From positions 558,001 through 622,000 of the forward strand of contig NZ_JAPPUY010000004.1 of assembly GCF_026712245.1 (NCBI RefSeq): 64,000 bases of DNA. The letters run 5' to 3'. Positions 1 to 10,630 of the stretch are shown piece by piece (within the stretch, counting starts at the first letter, position 1; each line of letters starts with the position of its first letter). The position numbers and the translations under genes are program-made. Under the pieces are notes generated by a model. That model did no database searches. It was not told the origin of the DNA and worked only from the letters and a program-made list of their open reading frames with translations. The stretch comes from Roseateles hydrophilus (lineage in GTDB: Bacteria > Pseudomonadota > Gammaproteobacteria > Burkholderiales > Burkholderiaceae_C).

Positions 1-40
1 GCGGCAACAGGTGCACGACGACAGGCGGCGTGCGGCGCAT
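1..40 (-). CDS. possible start of the gene downstream of fabF (partial)
   Basis: Reading the minus strand from an ATG at 40-38 gives an open frame (MRRTPPVVVHLLP) that runs off the left edge. It begins 13 bases after the fabF stop. Only 13 codons are visible, so no domain can be named. In related genomes a small hypothetical protein often follows fabF, which makes a gene here plausible but unproven. Confidence 0.35.
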   Translation of the reverse strand, partial: MRRTPPVVVHLLP

Positions 41-53
41 CGCCGACAGGCGC

Positions 54-1298
54 TCAGACGCGCTTGAAGATCAGCGTGCCGTTGGTGCCGCCGAAGCCGA
101 AGTTGTTCTTTGCCGCGACATCGATCTTCATCGGCCGCGCCTCGTTGGCGCAGTAGTCCAGGTCGCACTCGGGATCCTGGTTGAAGATGTTGATGGTCGG
201 CGGGGCGACCTGGTCACGGATGGCCAGCGCCGTAAAAACGGACTCGATGCCGCCCGCACCGCCCAGCAGGTGGCCGGTCATGGACTTGGTCGAGCTGATC
301 ACCATCTGCTTGGCGTGATCGCCGAAGGCCAGCTTGATCGCGTTGGTCTCGTTCACGTCGCCCAGCGGCGTGGACGTGCCGTGCGCGTTCATGTAGTTGA
401 CCTGGTCAGGGTTCATGCCCGCGTTGCGCAGCGCCGCGCGCATGGAGCGCTTCGGGCCGTCGACGTTGGGCGCGGTCATGTGGTACGCGTCCGCACCCAT
501 GCCGAAACCCGCCAGTTCGCAGTAGATCTTGGCGCCGCGCTTCTTGGCATGTTCGTACTCTTCGAGCACCAGCACCCCGGCGCCCTCGCCCAGCACGAAG
601 CCGTCGCGATCCTTGTCCCAAGGGCGGGACGCGGTCGCGGGGTCGTCGTTGCGGGTGGACAGCGCACGGGCAGCCGCGAAGCCACCGATGCCCAGCGGCG
701 AGACCGCCCCCTCGGCGCCGCCCGCGATCATCACGTCGGCGTCGCCGTACTCGATGAGGCGGCCGGCTTCACCGATCGCATGCAGGCCCGTGGTGCAGGC
801 CGTCACGATCGCCAGGTTGGGGCCCTGGAAGCCGAAATTGATGGAGACATGGCCCGAGATCATGTTGATGATCGAGGCCGGAATGAAGAACGGAGAAATG
901 CGGCGCGGGCCGCGGTTCATCAGTTCGGTGTGGGTGTCTTCGATCAGCGGCAGGCCGCCGATGCCCGACCCCACGAGCACGCCGATGCGCTCGGCCTGCT
1001 CTTCGGTCAGCTGATCCCCGGTGGGGATGCCGGAATCACGCACCGCCTGGAACGCCGCCGCCAGCCCGTAATGGATGAAGCCGTCCATGTGGCGGGCTTC
1101 CTTGGCGGGGATGTAGTCCTCGATGTTGAAGCCCTTGACCTCACCCGCGAAGTGGCAAGCCAGGTTGCTGGCATCAAAGCGGGTGACGGTGGCAATGCCG
1201 GAACGACCAGCAAGGATGTTGGCCCAGCCTTCGGCAACGGTATTGCCGACGGGACTGATGAGGCCAAGGCCGGTGACAACAACACGGCGACGGGTCAT
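54..1298 (-). CDS. fabF: beta-ketoacyl-ACP synthase II
   Basis: This cytosolic enzyme condenses malonyl-ACP with a growing acyl-ACP, the elongation step of type II fatty acid synthesis. The 414-residue protein has the usual family length. The thiolase-fold catalytic set is complete: nucleophile C168 (TACTTG), H306 (NAHGTST), and K338 and H343 (TKSMTGH). The glycine-rich GFGGTNG motif is present near the C-terminus. The ATG at 1298 gives the standard [10 protein letters not shown] opening. The gene follows acpP by 36 bases and is the last recognised gene of the fab operon. I see no damage. Confidence 0.97.
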   Translation of the reverse strand: MTRRRVVVTGLGLISPVGNTVAEGWANILAGRSGIATVTRFDASNLACHFAGEVKGFNIEDYIPAKEARHMDGFIHYGLAAAFQAVRDSGIPTGDQLTEEQAERIGVLVGSGIGGLPLIEDTHTELMNRGPRRISPFFIPASIINMISGHVSINFGFQGPNLAIVTACTTGLHAIGEAGRLIEYGDADVMIAGGAEGAVSPLGIGGFAAARALSTRNDDPATASRPWDKDRDGFVLGEGAGVLVLEEYEHAKKRGAKIYCELAGFGMGADAYHMTAPNVDGPKRSMRAALRNAGMNPDQVNYMNAHGTSTPLGDVNETNAIKLAFGDHAKQMVISSTKSMTGHLLGGAGGIESVFTALAIRDQVAPPTINIFNQDPECDLDYCANEARPMKIDVAAKNNFGFGGTNGTLIFKRV

Positions 1299-1334
1299 GC
1301 GGTGCGGATCAGAGTTGCGAGAGAAAAAAGGCGC

Positions 1335-2464
<1,130 letters not shown>

Positions 2465-2468
2465 GGAT

Positions 2469-3413
2469 TCAGGCTCCCAGCAGGGCGCGGGCCTCGGCCA
2501 GCGAGGCGGGGTCGAACACGCAGGCGGCCTGCAGCTCGGCGTCGATGCGCTTGGCCATGCCGGTCAGCACCTTGCCGGGGCCGGCCTCGATGACGTGGCC
2601 CACGCCGCGCGCCTTGAGCGCCTGCACGACCTCGACCCAGCGCACCGGGCCGAAGGCCTGGCGGTACAGCGCGTCGCGCAGCGCATCGGCGTTGTCGGTG
2701 ATGGCCACGTCGATGTTGTTGATGACCGGAAAGGCAGCGGCGGCGAACTGCACCGTCGCCAGCTTTTCCTTCAGCCGCTCGGCGGCCGGCTTCATCAGGC
2801 TGGAGTGGAACGGCGCGGACACCGGCAGCGGCAGCGCGCGCTTGGCGCCCGCGGCCTTCAGGAGTTCGGCGGCCTTCTCGGCGCCGGCCTTGCTGCCGGC
2901 GATGACCGTCTGCTTGGGGTCGTTGAAGTTGACCGCCTCGATGGCCTCACCCGTCTCGGCGGCAGCCTGCGCGCAGCCGGCGCGCACGGCGTCGCCGTCC
3001 AGGCCCAGGATGGCGTACATCGCGCCCACGCCCACGGGCACGGCCTCCTGCATGGCCTGGGCGCGGAAGCGCACCAGCGGCAGCGCGTCGGCCAGGCTTA
3101 GCGCGCCGGCAGCTACCAGCGCCGTGTACTCGCCCAGCGAATGGCCGGCGGCAGCCACGGGCACCAGGCCCGTCTCGGCGACGAAGGCTCGCCAGCAGGC
3201 GATGCCGGCCGTCAGCATGACGGGCTGGGTGTTGGTGGTCAGGTCCAGCTGGTCCTTGGGGCCGGCATGGATCAGCGCGGCGACGTCCTCGCCGAGGGCG
3301 GCGGAGGCTTCGTCCAGCGTGCGGCGGACTTCCGGGTGGTCGCCAAAGGCGTCGAGCATGCCGACGGCCTGCGAGCCTTGTCCCGGGAAGACAACAGCAA
3401 AAGGTGCAATCAT
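2469..3413 (-). CDS. fabD: malonyl-CoA:ACP acyltransferase
   Basis: This enzyme transfers malonyl from CoA to ACP to supply fatty acid elongation. The 314-residue protein begins with the FPGQGSQ motif, carries the nucleophile S92 in GHSLGEY, a substrate-binding R117 and the catalytic H203 in SAPFHS. All key residues and the length fit the family. It lies seven bases after fabH and four before fabG in the same operon. Confidence 0.96.
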   Translation of the reverse strand: MIAPFAVVFPGQGSQAVGMLDAFGDHPEVRRTLDEASAALGEDVAALIHAGPKDQLDLTTNTQPVMLTAGIACWRAFVAETGLVPVAAAGHSLGEYTALVAAGALSLADALPLVRFRAQAMQEAVPVGVGAMYAILGLDGDAVRAGCAQAAAETGEAIEAVNFNDPKQTVIAGSKAGAEKAAELLKAAGAKRALPLPVSAPFHSSLMKPAAERLKEKLATVQFAAAAFPVINNIDVAITDNADALRDALYRQAFGPVRWVEVVQALKARGVGHVIEAGPGKVLTGMAKRIDAELQAACVFDPASLAEARALLGA

Positions 3414-3420
3414 AAAGATC

Positions 3421-4419
3421 TCAGTAGTTCAGCAGGGCAGCGCCCCAGGTGAAGCCGCCGCCGACGCCTTCCAGCATCACGGTATCGCCGCGCTGGATGC
3501 GGCCACTGCGCACGGCGGCGTCCAGCGCCAGCGGCACGGAGGCCGCCGACGTGTTGCCATGCTCGTCGACGGTGACGATGAGCTTGTCCAGCGACATGCG
3601 CAGCTTCTTGGCCGTGCCCTGCATGATGCGGATGTTGGCCTGGTGGGGGATGAGCCAGTCGATGTCGGCATCGGTCATGCCGGCCTTGTCGAGCACCGAG
3701 CGGGCCACCTTCTCCAGCACGCCGACGGCGAGCTTGAAGACGGCCTGGCCGTCCATGCGCAGCAGCGGCGAGCCCAGCACCTGGCCGCCGGACACGGTGC
3801 CGGGCGTGCACAGGATGTCGCTGTGGCGCGCGTCGGCGTGCAGCTCGGTAGCGAGGATGCCCGGCGTGTCGCTGACGCCCAGCACCACGGCGCCAGCGCC
3901 GTCGCCGAACAGCACGCAGGTGGTGCGGTCCTTGAAGTCGAGGATGCGCGAGAACACCTCGGCGCCGACGACCAGCGCCTTGTTGGCGGCGCCGCTCTTG
4001 ATCATCGAATCGGCCACGCTGAGCGCGTAGACAAAGCCCGAACAGACAGCCTGCACGTCGAAGGCCGCGCAGCCGAACGCGCCGAGCTTCTTCTGCAGCA
4101 GGCAGGCGGTGGACGGGAACACCATGTCGGGCGTGGACGTGGCGACGATGATGAGATCGAGATCGTCGGCCGTGATGCCTGCCGCCTGCAACGCCGACTG
4201 CGCGGCCGGCAGCGCGAGATCGCTGGAGGCCTGGTCAGGCGCCGCGAAATGGCGCGCGCGGATGCCAGTGCGCTCGACGATCCATTCGTCGGATGTGTCG
4301 ATGCCGTCGGCCGCGAGGCGGTCGGCGAGCGCTTGGTTGGTCAGCCTGTCGGCAGGCAGGAAACTGCCGGTGCCGAGGATGCGGGAATGGCGGGGAGAGG
4401 AGTGTGCGTTGGGGCTCAT
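3421..4419 (-). CDS. fabH: beta-ketoacyl-ACP synthase III
   Basis: This enzyme starts fatty acid synthesis by condensing acetyl-CoA with malonyl-ACP. The 332-residue protein has the full Cys-His-Asn triad: C126 in QAVCSGF, H259 in PHQAN and N289 in HGNTS. The N-terminus is about ten residues longer than in enteric FabH. The start at 4419 overlaps the plsX stop by four bases (ATGA), which supports the longer form and translational coupling. Confidence 0.95.
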   Translation of the reverse strand: MSPNAHSSPRHSRILGTGSFLPADRLTNQALADRLAADGIDTSDEWIVERTGIRARHFAAPDQASSDLALPAAQSALQAAGITADDLDLIIVATSTPDMVFPSTACLLQKKLGAFGCAAFDVQAVCSGFVYALSVADSMIKSGAANKALVVGAEVFSRILDFKDRTTCVLFGDGAGAVVLGVSDTPGILATELHADARHSDILCTPGTVSGGQVLGSPLLRMDGQAVFKLAVGVLEKVARSVLDKAGMTDADIDWLIPHQANIRIMQGTAKKLRMSLDKLIVTVDEHGNTSAASVPLALDAAVRSGRIQRGDTVMLEGVGGGFTWGAALLNY

Positions 4420-5522
4420 GCAGCCTGGGCAGCGGGCGCCGCCTTGTCTCCGGCATCGGCTGCCACCGCGCCCGTGGAGGCCTGCAGCGTGGCGACGATG
4501 CGCTCGTGTACCCGGTCAAGCAGCCGGTTGCGGGCGGCATCATAAGCGCGGGCCAGCGCGTTCTCGAACGCGAACGCGTCGGCCGAACCGTGGCTCTTGA
4601 ACACCAGGCCGCGCAGGCCCAGCAGTGCCGCGCCATTGAAGCGGCGGTGGTCCACGCGACGCTTGAAGCGGTTGAGCACCGGCTTGGCCAGCAAGCCACC
4701 GAGCATGCTCAGCCAGTCACGCGTGAACTCGGCCTTGATGAAGCCGCCCATCATGCCGGCCAGCCCCTCGGAGGCCTTGAGCATGACGTTGCCGACGAAG
4801 CCGTCGCAGACGACGATGTCCGTCGTGCCCTTGAAGATGTCGTTGCCTTCGACGTTGCCGTAGAAGTTGAGCTGACCAGCACCGCCGGCAGCGCGCAACA
4901 GTTCGCCGGCCTGCTTGATGGTCTCGCTGCCCTTGATGGCTTCCTCGCCGATGTTGAGCAGGCCCACGCTCGGCTCCTCGATGCCGTCCACGGCCGACAC
5001 CAGCGCGCTGCCCAGCACCGCGAACTGCAGCAGGTTCTCGGCCGACGAGTCGACGTTGGCCCCCAGGTCCAACACCGTGGTGAAGCCCCCGTTGGCATTG
5101 GGCATGACAGCCGCGATGGCCGGGCGATCGATGCCGGCCACGGTCTTCAGCAGCACCTTGGCCACGGCCATCAGCGCGCCGGTGTTGCCGGCCGAGACGC
5201 AGGCATGCGCCAGCGGCGCCTCACCGTCGCGCCCCGCCTTCAACTGCTGGATGGCCACGCGCATGGACGAATCCCGCTTGCGGCGCAGGGCCACCTCAAT
5301 GGGATCGTCCATCGTGACCACCTCGCTGGCTGCCACGATGCGGCAACGCGGCCAGGCGACAGCCGCCTTCAGCGCTTCCGGCTGGCCCACGAGGATGAGC
5401 TCCGCCGCCGGATGCTTGTCGAGGAAGGCCCGGCAGGCGGGCAGCGTGACCGAGGGGCCGTGATCGCCGCCCATGCAGTCGACGACAAGGCGAACGGGAT
5501 CGGGCAGGGGCGCGTGGGTCAT
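4416..5522 (-). CDS. plsX: phosphate acyltransferase PlsX
   Basis: PlsX converts acyl-ACP to acyl-phosphate, the donor for the first acylation of glycerol-3-phosphate in phospholipid synthesis. The 368-residue protein carries the family opening [12 protein letters not shown] (about residues 13-24), the SAGNTGALM segment and the GFVGNVMLK segment. Its end overlaps fabH, as is usual for the rpmF-plsX-fabH arrangement. The C-terminal 20 residues are alanine-rich and probably flexible. Confidence 0.96.
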   Translation of the reverse strand: MTHAPLPDPVRLVVDCMGGDHGPSVTLPACRAFLDKHPAAELILVGQPEALKAAVAWPRCRIVAASEVVTMDDPIEVALRRKRDSSMRVAIQQLKAGRDGEAPLAHACVSAGNTGALMAVAKVLLKTVAGIDRPAIAAVMPNANGGFTTVLDLGANVDSSAENLLQFAVLGSALVSAVDGIEEPSVGLLNIGEEAIKGSETIKQAGELLRAAGGAGQLNFYGNVEGNDIFKGTTDIVVCDGFVGNVMLKASEGLAGMMGGFIKAEFTRDWLSMLGGLLAKPVLNRFKRRVDHRRFNGAALLGLRGLVFKSHGSADAFAFENALARAYDAARNRLLDRVHERIVATLQASTGAVAADAGDKAAPAAQAA

Positions 5523-5551
5523 CGAGACGAAAGCTACTCAGAAAAGACCAA

Positions 5552-5581
5552 ACCCGGCACAGCGCTGGGCGCAGGCCGGGT
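5552..5581 (-). terminator. hairpin between rpmF and plsX
   Basis: A seven-base inverted repeat (ACCCGGC / GCCGGGT, 16-base loop) lies in the 131-base gap. Read on the minus strand, a T-rich stretch (TTGGTCTTTTC) follows the second arm. It could act as a partial terminator that sets L32 output apart from plsX. The loop is long and the T run is broken, so the call is weak. Confidence 0.3.
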
Positions 5582-5653
5582 CGGCAAATTCATCGGTGCG
5601 CGCCACGGCAGTGCAGCGCGTCAGCCTCAGGCCCGTCACAGGCCTGGCCGGGC

Positions 5654-5839
5654 TCAGGCCGCGTCGGCCTTGCTCTTCAGCACCTTGCGGCCACGGTAGA
5701 AACCGGTGGGGCTGATGTGGTGACGCAGGTGCACTTCGCCCGTCGTCGGCTCGATGGCCGTGCCCGGGGTGACCAGGGCGTTGTGGGAACGGTGCATGCC
5801 GCGCTTGGAAGGCGACTTCTTGTTTTGCTGAACGGCCAT
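5654..5839 (-). CDS. rpmF: 50S ribosomal protein L32
   Basis: This is a small protein of the large ribosomal subunit. The 61-residue sequence begins [19 protein letters not shown], the standard L32 start, and ends with the conserved [10 protein letters not shown] region. The four zinc-binding cysteines found in some L32 proteins are absent, so this is the C-minus form. The open frame extends upstream, but the ATG at 5839 is the only start that gives the known N-terminus. It lies between yceD and plsX, as in most proteobacteria. Confidence 0.96.
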   Translation of the reverse strand: MAVQQNKKSPSKRGMHRSHNALVTPGTAIEPTTGEVHLRHHISPTGFYRGRKVLKSKADAA

Positions 5840-6000
5840 GAAATTCTCCGAAATCTGCGGGGTTGGGGCTTGCGACCCCGGGGAGTGAGAACAAGGCTCG
5901 AACTCCAGGCCGCAGAAAAGCCCGCGAGTATAGCGCTGCTTGCTGAAGTCGCCAAGCCCCCACCGCCGCCGGACGGGCAAGCGCCCGATCGCCCATGGCC

Positions 6001-6558
6001 TCAGGCCTTGCCGCTTTGCTTCAACGCGGCCAACGCGGCGAACGGATTCGGGCGCCCATCCTCGGCGGCGTCCGGCACATCCGCATCGGGCTGCGGCAGC
6101 GGCTCGGGGCAGACCTCATGCCGAGGCACCAGCGGCAATGCCAGCAGCAACTCGTCTTCAATGAGCTCGCGTGCATCGAGGTGGCGCGGCATGGCCAGCA
6201 CATCGTCGTCGCTGTCCGCATCCAGTTCGGCGGCCTCGGCCTCGGTCTCGACGAACCGGATCCAGCGATCCACCACCAGCGACTCCTGCACCGGCTGCAA
6301 ACATCGCTGGCAGGTCTGCGCCACCTGCGCATGCGCCGCCACGTGCAGCCAAGTCTGCACCTTGCCGCCCTTGGGCTGGCGCAACTCCGCATGCAGCGAC
6401 CAACGCAACGCCGGCCACTGCGAGGCCGGGGACTCGGGCGCCCCCGACTCCGCCAAGCGCTCGAACGCCGCCGCCGGCCACTCGCCCTCCAGGCTGGCCC
6501 CATCTCGGGCAAAGGCGGCAAGGCCAAGCTTCTCGGGAACAAAGGCACGCTGTTTCAT
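6001..6558 (-). CDS. yceD: YceD/DUF177 family protein
   Basis: This 185-residue protein belongs to the DUF177 family that precedes rpmF in most bacteria. The family is linked to ribosomal RNA processing or accumulation, and its precise reaction is not known to me. The conserved CQRCLQP motif lies near residue 85, and a second conserved segment holds the acidic [15 protein letters not shown] run. The ATG at 6558 was preferred to upstream starts because it begins inside the short divergent gap with maf and gives a normal family length. Confidence 0.88.
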   Translation of the reverse strand: MKQRAFVPEKLGLAAFARDGASLEGEWPAAAFERLAESGAPESPASQWPALRWSLHAELRQPKGGKVQTWLHVAAHAQVAQTCQRCLQPVQESLVVDRWIRFVETEAEAAELDADSDDDVLAMPRHLDARELIEDELLLALPLVPRHEVCPEPLPQPDADVPDAAEDGRPNPFAALAALKQSGKA

Positions 6559-6590
6559 GGGCCGAAGTTTAGGCGGGCGAAAATATTGCG

Positions 6591-7166
6591 ATGCCCCGAT
6601 TGATCCTCGCCTCGACATCGCGCTACCGCCAGGAATTGCTGGCCCGGCTGCGCCTGCCCTTTGACGCCATGGCGCCACACGTCGATGAAGCCGCCCTGCC
6701 CGGCGAGGCACCGGCGGCGCTGGCCGAGCGCCTGGCGCTGGCCAAGGCCCGGGCCGTGGCGGCGCAACACCCGGGCGCCATCGTCATCGGGTCCGACCAG
6801 GTCGCCGACCTGGCGGGCGAGGCCATGGGCAAGCCGGGCACCCACGACGCCGCCGCCGCGCAACTGCGCCGCATGAGTGGCCGCGAGGTCGTGTTCCAGA
6901 CTGCCGTGGCCGTGGTTGCCCCCGGCTTCGCTGCCATCGAGCGGGCCGAGGTGCGGGTGCGGGTGCGCGAACTGAGCGACGCGGCCATCGAGGCCTACCT
7001 GCGCGCCGACACGCCCTACGACTGCGCCGGCAGCGCCAAGGTGGAGAGCCTGGGCATCGCACTGCTGGACGCTGTCGAATCCGACGACCCCACCGCGCTG
7101 ATCGGCCTCCCGCTGATCCGCACCTGCGCGCTGCTGCGCCGCGCCGGCCTGGAGCCACTGGCATGA
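6591..7166 (+). CDS. Maf/YceF nucleoside triphosphate pyrophosphatase
   Basis: Maf proteins hydrolyse non-canonical or modified nucleoside triphosphates. The opening LILASTSRYRQELL matches the YceF branch, reported to act on m7GTP, better than the canonical Maf branch. IGSDQVADL (near residue 65) and the C-terminal KVESLGI segment hold the expected acidic and phosphate-binding residues. The length of 191 residues is normal. The gene diverges from yceD across 32 bases, and its stop overlaps the next start by four bases (ATGA). Confidence 0.9.
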   Translation: MPRLILASTSRYRQELLARLRLPFDAMAPHVDEAALPGEAPAALAERLALAKARAVAAQHPGAIVIGSDQVADLAGEAMGKPGTHDAAAAQLRRMSGREVVFQTAVAVVAPGFAAIERAEVRVRVRELSDAAIEAYLRADTPYDCAGSAKVESLGIALLDAVESDDPTALIGLPLIRTCALLRRAGLEPLA

Positions 7167-7924
7167 CACGCGGACGCCTGATCCTGATGCCCAACACGCT
7201 GGACTTCGGCGTTGACGACTCGCTGGACCTGCGCGAGGTGCTGCCCCAGCGCATCATCGAGACGGCCGCGCGACTGACCCACTGGGCCGCGGAGAGCGCC
7301 AAGACGACTCGCGCCTTGCTGAAGCGGGTGGACGCCATCTCACCCCTCGCGCAGCCGCTGCAAGCCATCCAGATCAGCGAACTGCCACGGCCGCCGAAAG
7401 GTGGCAAGTCAGCCGGCGACGACACAGCCGCCTGGCGCGCGCTACTCGCCCCCGCCATGGAGGGCGCAGATCTGGGGTTGATTTCCGAGGCTGGCCTGCC
7501 GGCCGTGGCCGACCCAGGCGCACGCCTGGTCGCCCTCGCCCACGAAGCAGGCATCGAGGTGACGCCGCTGTCCGGCCCCAGCTCACTGCTGCTCGCGCTG
7601 GCAGCCAGCGGACTGAACGGACAGAGCTTTGCGTTTGTCGGTTACCTGCCGGTCGACAGCGCCAGCCGGGCCGCGCGCATCCGCGAACTGGAGTCCTTGT
7701 CAGCCAAGGCCCAGCAGACCCAGCTGCTCATCGAGACCCCATATCGCAACGACGCCATGCGCCAGGCGCTGCTGAGCGCCCTCAAGCCCGGCACACGCCT
7801 GTCCATCAGCGTCGGCCTGACGCTGCCCGGCGGCTGGACGCGCACCGCCACCGTGGCGGACTGGAAGCGCAGCAACACGGCCCTCCCCGACCGCATTCCG
7901 GCGGTGTTCGCGCTGCTGGCCTAG
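7163..7924 (+). CDS. RsmI-like SAM-dependent methyltransferase (tetrapyrrole methylase fold)
   Basis: The 253-residue protein has the tetrapyrrole-methylase fold used by RsmI, the 16S rRNA 2'-O-methylase. Diagnostic segments are GLISEAGLPAVADPG and TPLSGPSSLLLALAASG in the middle and LLIETPYRND further on. The N-terminus lacks the GNLGD motif typical of true RsmI (it reads LMPNTLDFG), so it is probably a paralogue of unknown target. It is translationally coupled to maf and converges with the helicase gene, overlapping its stop by four bases. Confidence 0.8.
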   Translation: MTRGRLILMPNTLDFGVDDSLDLREVLPQRIIETAARLTHWAAESAKTTRALLKRVDAISPLAQPLQAIQISELPRPPKGGKSAGDDTAAWRALLAPAMEGADLGLISEAGLPAVADPGARLVALAHEAGIEVTPLSGPSSLLLALAASGLNGQSFAFVGYLPVDSASRAARIRELESLSAKAQQTQLLIETPYRNDAMRQALLSALKPGTRLSISVGLTLPGGWTRTATVADWKRSNTALPDRIPAVFALLA

Positions 7925-9396
7925 CCCTCGGCAGGCGCCGGCTTCTTGGCACCAAACAACGCCGCCACCTGCCGCTTCGGCTTGATATAGCTCGACAGGC
8001 CCTTGACCGGCGAGGCAGCCTTGGCCTTTTCCCACGCCGGCGGCTCGTCGCGCGAGCTGGCCTCGTAGGGCTTGTTGAAGAACGGATCGGCCGTCGACGG
8101 CGCCGGCGTGCGCAAGGCCGGGCTTGCGGCCCGCGCCGGCCGATCCTCACGCTCGACAGACTCGTCCCGACGGCGGCGCTCGAAGCGAGGACGCTCAGGC
8201 TCCACCTCGAACGTGTCCAGCGTGATGGTGCGCTTGATCAGCTTCTCGATATCCGCCACCAGTCGAGCGTCCGACTTGGTGACCAGCGTGACCGCCAGCC
8301 CCGATGCGCCAGCGCGCCCCGTGCGGCCGATGCGATGGACATAGTCCTCCGCGTTGAATGGCACGTCGAAATTGAAGACCGCCGGCAGGTCGGCAATGTC
8401 CAGCCCACGGGCGGCCACATCGGTCGCCACCAGCAGGTCCACCTCGCCGCGCTTGAACGCATCCAGCGACTTCAGGCGCTCGTCCTGCGACTTGTCCCCA
8501 TGCAGCGCCGCCGTGCGCAAGCCATCGCGCTCGAACGAACGCGCCAGGCGCGCCACGCCGAGCTTGGAGTTGCCGAAGACGATGGCCTGGCGGATCTCAC
8601 GCTCCTTCAGGATCTGCTTGATGATGGCGCGCTTGTCGTCGTCGGTGGCGCTAATGAAGCGCTGCTCGACCGTCGATGCCGTCTGGTTGGGACGGGCAGT
8701 CTCCACGAGGATGGGGTCCTGCAGATAGCTCTGTGCCAGCCGCTTGATCTCCGGCGAGAAGGTCGCCGAGAACAGCAGCGTCTGGCGCGCCTTGGGCAGG
8801 AAGCTGAGGATGCGCTGCAGGTCCGGCAGGAAGCCGATGTCCAGCATGCGATCGGCCTCGTCGAGCACAACGTACTCGACCTGGTTCAGCACGCAGTTCT
8901 TGGCCTCGATGTGGTCCAGCAATCGCCCAGGCGTGGCGATCAGCACCTCGACGCCGGCCTTGAGCGCCGCCGTCTGCGGCTTCATGTCGACGCCGCCGAA
9001 GACAACAACCGAGCGCAGATGCGTGTGCTTGGCGTACTTCTTGACATTCTCCGCCACCTGATCCGCCAACTCGCGGGTCGGCGCCAGCACCAGCGCACGC
9101 ACCGGGTGCCGCGCCGGCGACACGCTCGAGTTCTCGTGCTTGAGCATGCGCTGCAGCAAGGGAATCGAGAACGCAGCGGTCTTGCCGGTCCCCGTCTGCG
9201 CGGCGCCCATGACATCTCGCCCCTGCAGGACGATGGGGATCGCCTTAGCCTGGATGGGCGTCATCGTCAGGTAGCCGGAATCGGCGACTGCGCGCAGGAG
9301 CTTGGGGTCGAGGGGGAGGGTGTCGAAGCGGGCCGGGGGAGCGGGCTCAGCGCCTGCGGTGTCAGGCTGGACGGACGGGGAGGCGGTGTCGCTCAT
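7921..9396 (-). CDS. rhlE: DEAD-box RNA helicase, RhlE-type
   Basis: This is an ATP-dependent RNA helicase of 491 residues with all core motifs: the Q motif near residue 47, Walker A AQTGTGKT with K72, PTREL (107-111), TPGRLLD (155-161), DEAD (179-182), SAT (210-212), ATDVAARGLDI and HRIGRTGRAG. After about residue 390 comes a charged, low-complexity tail of the kind that binds RNA loosely. RhlE is the best subgroup match but others of the family are possible. Its start overlaps the upstream transferase stop by four bases. Confidence 0.92.
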   Translation of the reverse strand: MSDTASPSVQPDTAGAEPAPPARFDTLPLDPKLLRAVADSGYLTMTPIQAKAIPIVLQGRDVMGAAQTGTGKTAAFSIPLLQRMLKHENSSVSPARHPVRALVLAPTRELADQVAENVKKYAKHTHLRSVVVFGGVDMKPQTAALKAGVEVLIATPGRLLDHIEAKNCVLNQVEYVVLDEADRMLDIGFLPDLQRILSFLPKARQTLLFSATFSPEIKRLAQSYLQDPILVETARPNQTASTVEQRFISATDDDKRAIIKQILKEREIRQAIVFGNSKLGVARLARSFERDGLRTAALHGDKSQDERLKSLDAFKRGEVDLLVATDVAARGLDIADLPAVFNFDVPFNAEDYVHRIGRTGRAGASGLAVTLVTKSDARLVADIEKLIKRTITLDTFEVEPERPRFERRRRDESVEREDRPARAASPALRTPAPSTADPFFNKPYEASSRDEPPAWEKAKAASPVKGLSSYIKPKRQVAALFGAKKPAPAEG

Positions 9397-10526
9397 ATCC
9401 GACGATTATCGCCGGTCATGCTCGCGGGCATGTTCTTGCCCGTCACCACCAGCCACTTGGGCGTTTTGAACCGGACGATTCGGCGGTAGAGCCCGACATA
9501 AATGGTCACGAACAACAGCAGGCAGACAGCCATCCAAGGCGTGGAATCCCAGAACAAGGCCGCCGGCACCAGGGACGTGATGCACAGCATCCACAGGTAG
9601 GGCGCTGTCATGGAGTTGCGCCGGGTCACGATGCGCGCATCAGCGGCCCCAATCGCCCAGCGCATCAGACGCCGATAGATCAGTGAGTGCAGGTGAATGC
9701 CGTCAGGCAACCACGTGGGCACCGAACGGATGAACTTGCGCCGGTACATCGAAAACACCGTTTCGAAGACTGGATAGATGCACACCATCAGCGGGAACAG
9801 CGGCGACACCTCAGCGTTGCGTGCCACCAGCAAAATACCGATTTCCGCCAGGTAAAAGCCTAGGAAATAGGCGCCACCGTCACCGAGAAAAATCAGACCC
9901 GCGGGGAAATTCCAGACAAAAAACCCAAGCGCTGCACCGACCCCCGCCAAGGCCCACACCGCCAGCGGCAAGTCACCCACCATGTAGGCAACGTAGGCAA
10001 ACACCAGCAGCATCAGGCTCACGCACATGGACGAGAGCCCATTGAAGCCGTCGATGATGTTGACTGAGTTGGCGACACCTGCCACGGTCAGGACAGTGAC
10101 CCCCCATCCAACTGCGGCCACAGCCAGCAGCCAGTCGAGCCCCGGGATGTCGGTCCGCGAAATGGTTGCATCCAACAACCAGATGCCAAGTGCGGCAGAA
10201 GCCGCGGTGGCGCAGAGCCGCTTGGCTGGCGACACACGCTTCGTCAGGTCTTCGATCAGTCCTGCAGCAAACGCCGGCAAACCGCACACCAACAGCAACG
10301 CCCCCAACGCCCACTCAGCGCGATTTGTCATCGCTGCGGCGCCGACACAACACACCAAGCCCGTGAACATTCCCACGCCGCCGATGCGAGGCACTGGCGC
10401 GGCATGAAACTTTTGCGGCCCGGACAGGTCGGCATCGGCCGAAAAATGCGCGTGGCTACGGGAGGAGTGGATGACCAGCAAGGTCACCACGGCAGCCACG
10501 AAGAACGACACCAGGAGGTAAAGCAT
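9393..10526 (-). CDS. polyprenyl-phosphate sugar-1-phosphate transferase (WecA/MraY family)
   Basis: This multi-span membrane enzyme should load the first sugar phosphate onto undecaprenyl phosphate. Family marks are PVPRIGGVGM near the N-terminus, IEDLTKRVSP with catalytic acidic residues, NIIDGFNGLSS, and IFLGDGGAYFLGF. The 377 residues contain about ten hydrophobic segments. It diverges from the export gene wza-like across 104 bases, so it probably starts glycan assembly for the locus, with an alternative role in general cell-surface polymers. A second, unrelated initiating transferase lies at 21855-22439. Confidence 0.88.
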   Translation of the reverse strand: MLYLLVSFFVAAVVTLLVIHSSRSHAHFSADADLSGPQKFHAAPVPRIGGVGMFTGLVCCVGAAAMTNRAEWALGALLLVCGLPAFAAGLIEDLTKRVSPAKRLCATAASAALGIWLLDATISRTDIPGLDWLLAVAAVGWGVTVLTVAGVANSVNIIDGFNGLSSMCVSLMLLVFAYVAYMVGDLPLAVWALAGVGAALGFFVWNFPAGLIFLGDGGAYFLGFYLAEIGILLVARNAEVSPLFPLMVCIYPVFETVFSMYRRKFIRSVPTWLPDGIHLHSLIYRRLMRWAIGAADARIVTRRNSMTAPYLWMLCITSLVPAALFWDSTPWMAVCLLLFVTIYVGLYRRIVRFKTPKWLVVTGKNMPASMTGDNRRI

Positions 10527-10630
10527 TGGCGCTAGTGTAAGTAGCGGAACAGCCTAAGGCAGCCCTCACGCGACCACTAGAATTCACCTCACCCTCGGCG
10601 GCGTGTCACGCCCGCCACAGCCAGCCATAA
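10527..10630. promoter_or_regulatory. divergent promoter region of the polysaccharide locus
   Basis: This 104-base gap separates the minus-strand initiating transferase from the plus-strand export gene, so promoters for both must lie here or just inside the genes. I could not pick out convincing -35/-10 pairs or an operator. Confidence 0.4.
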
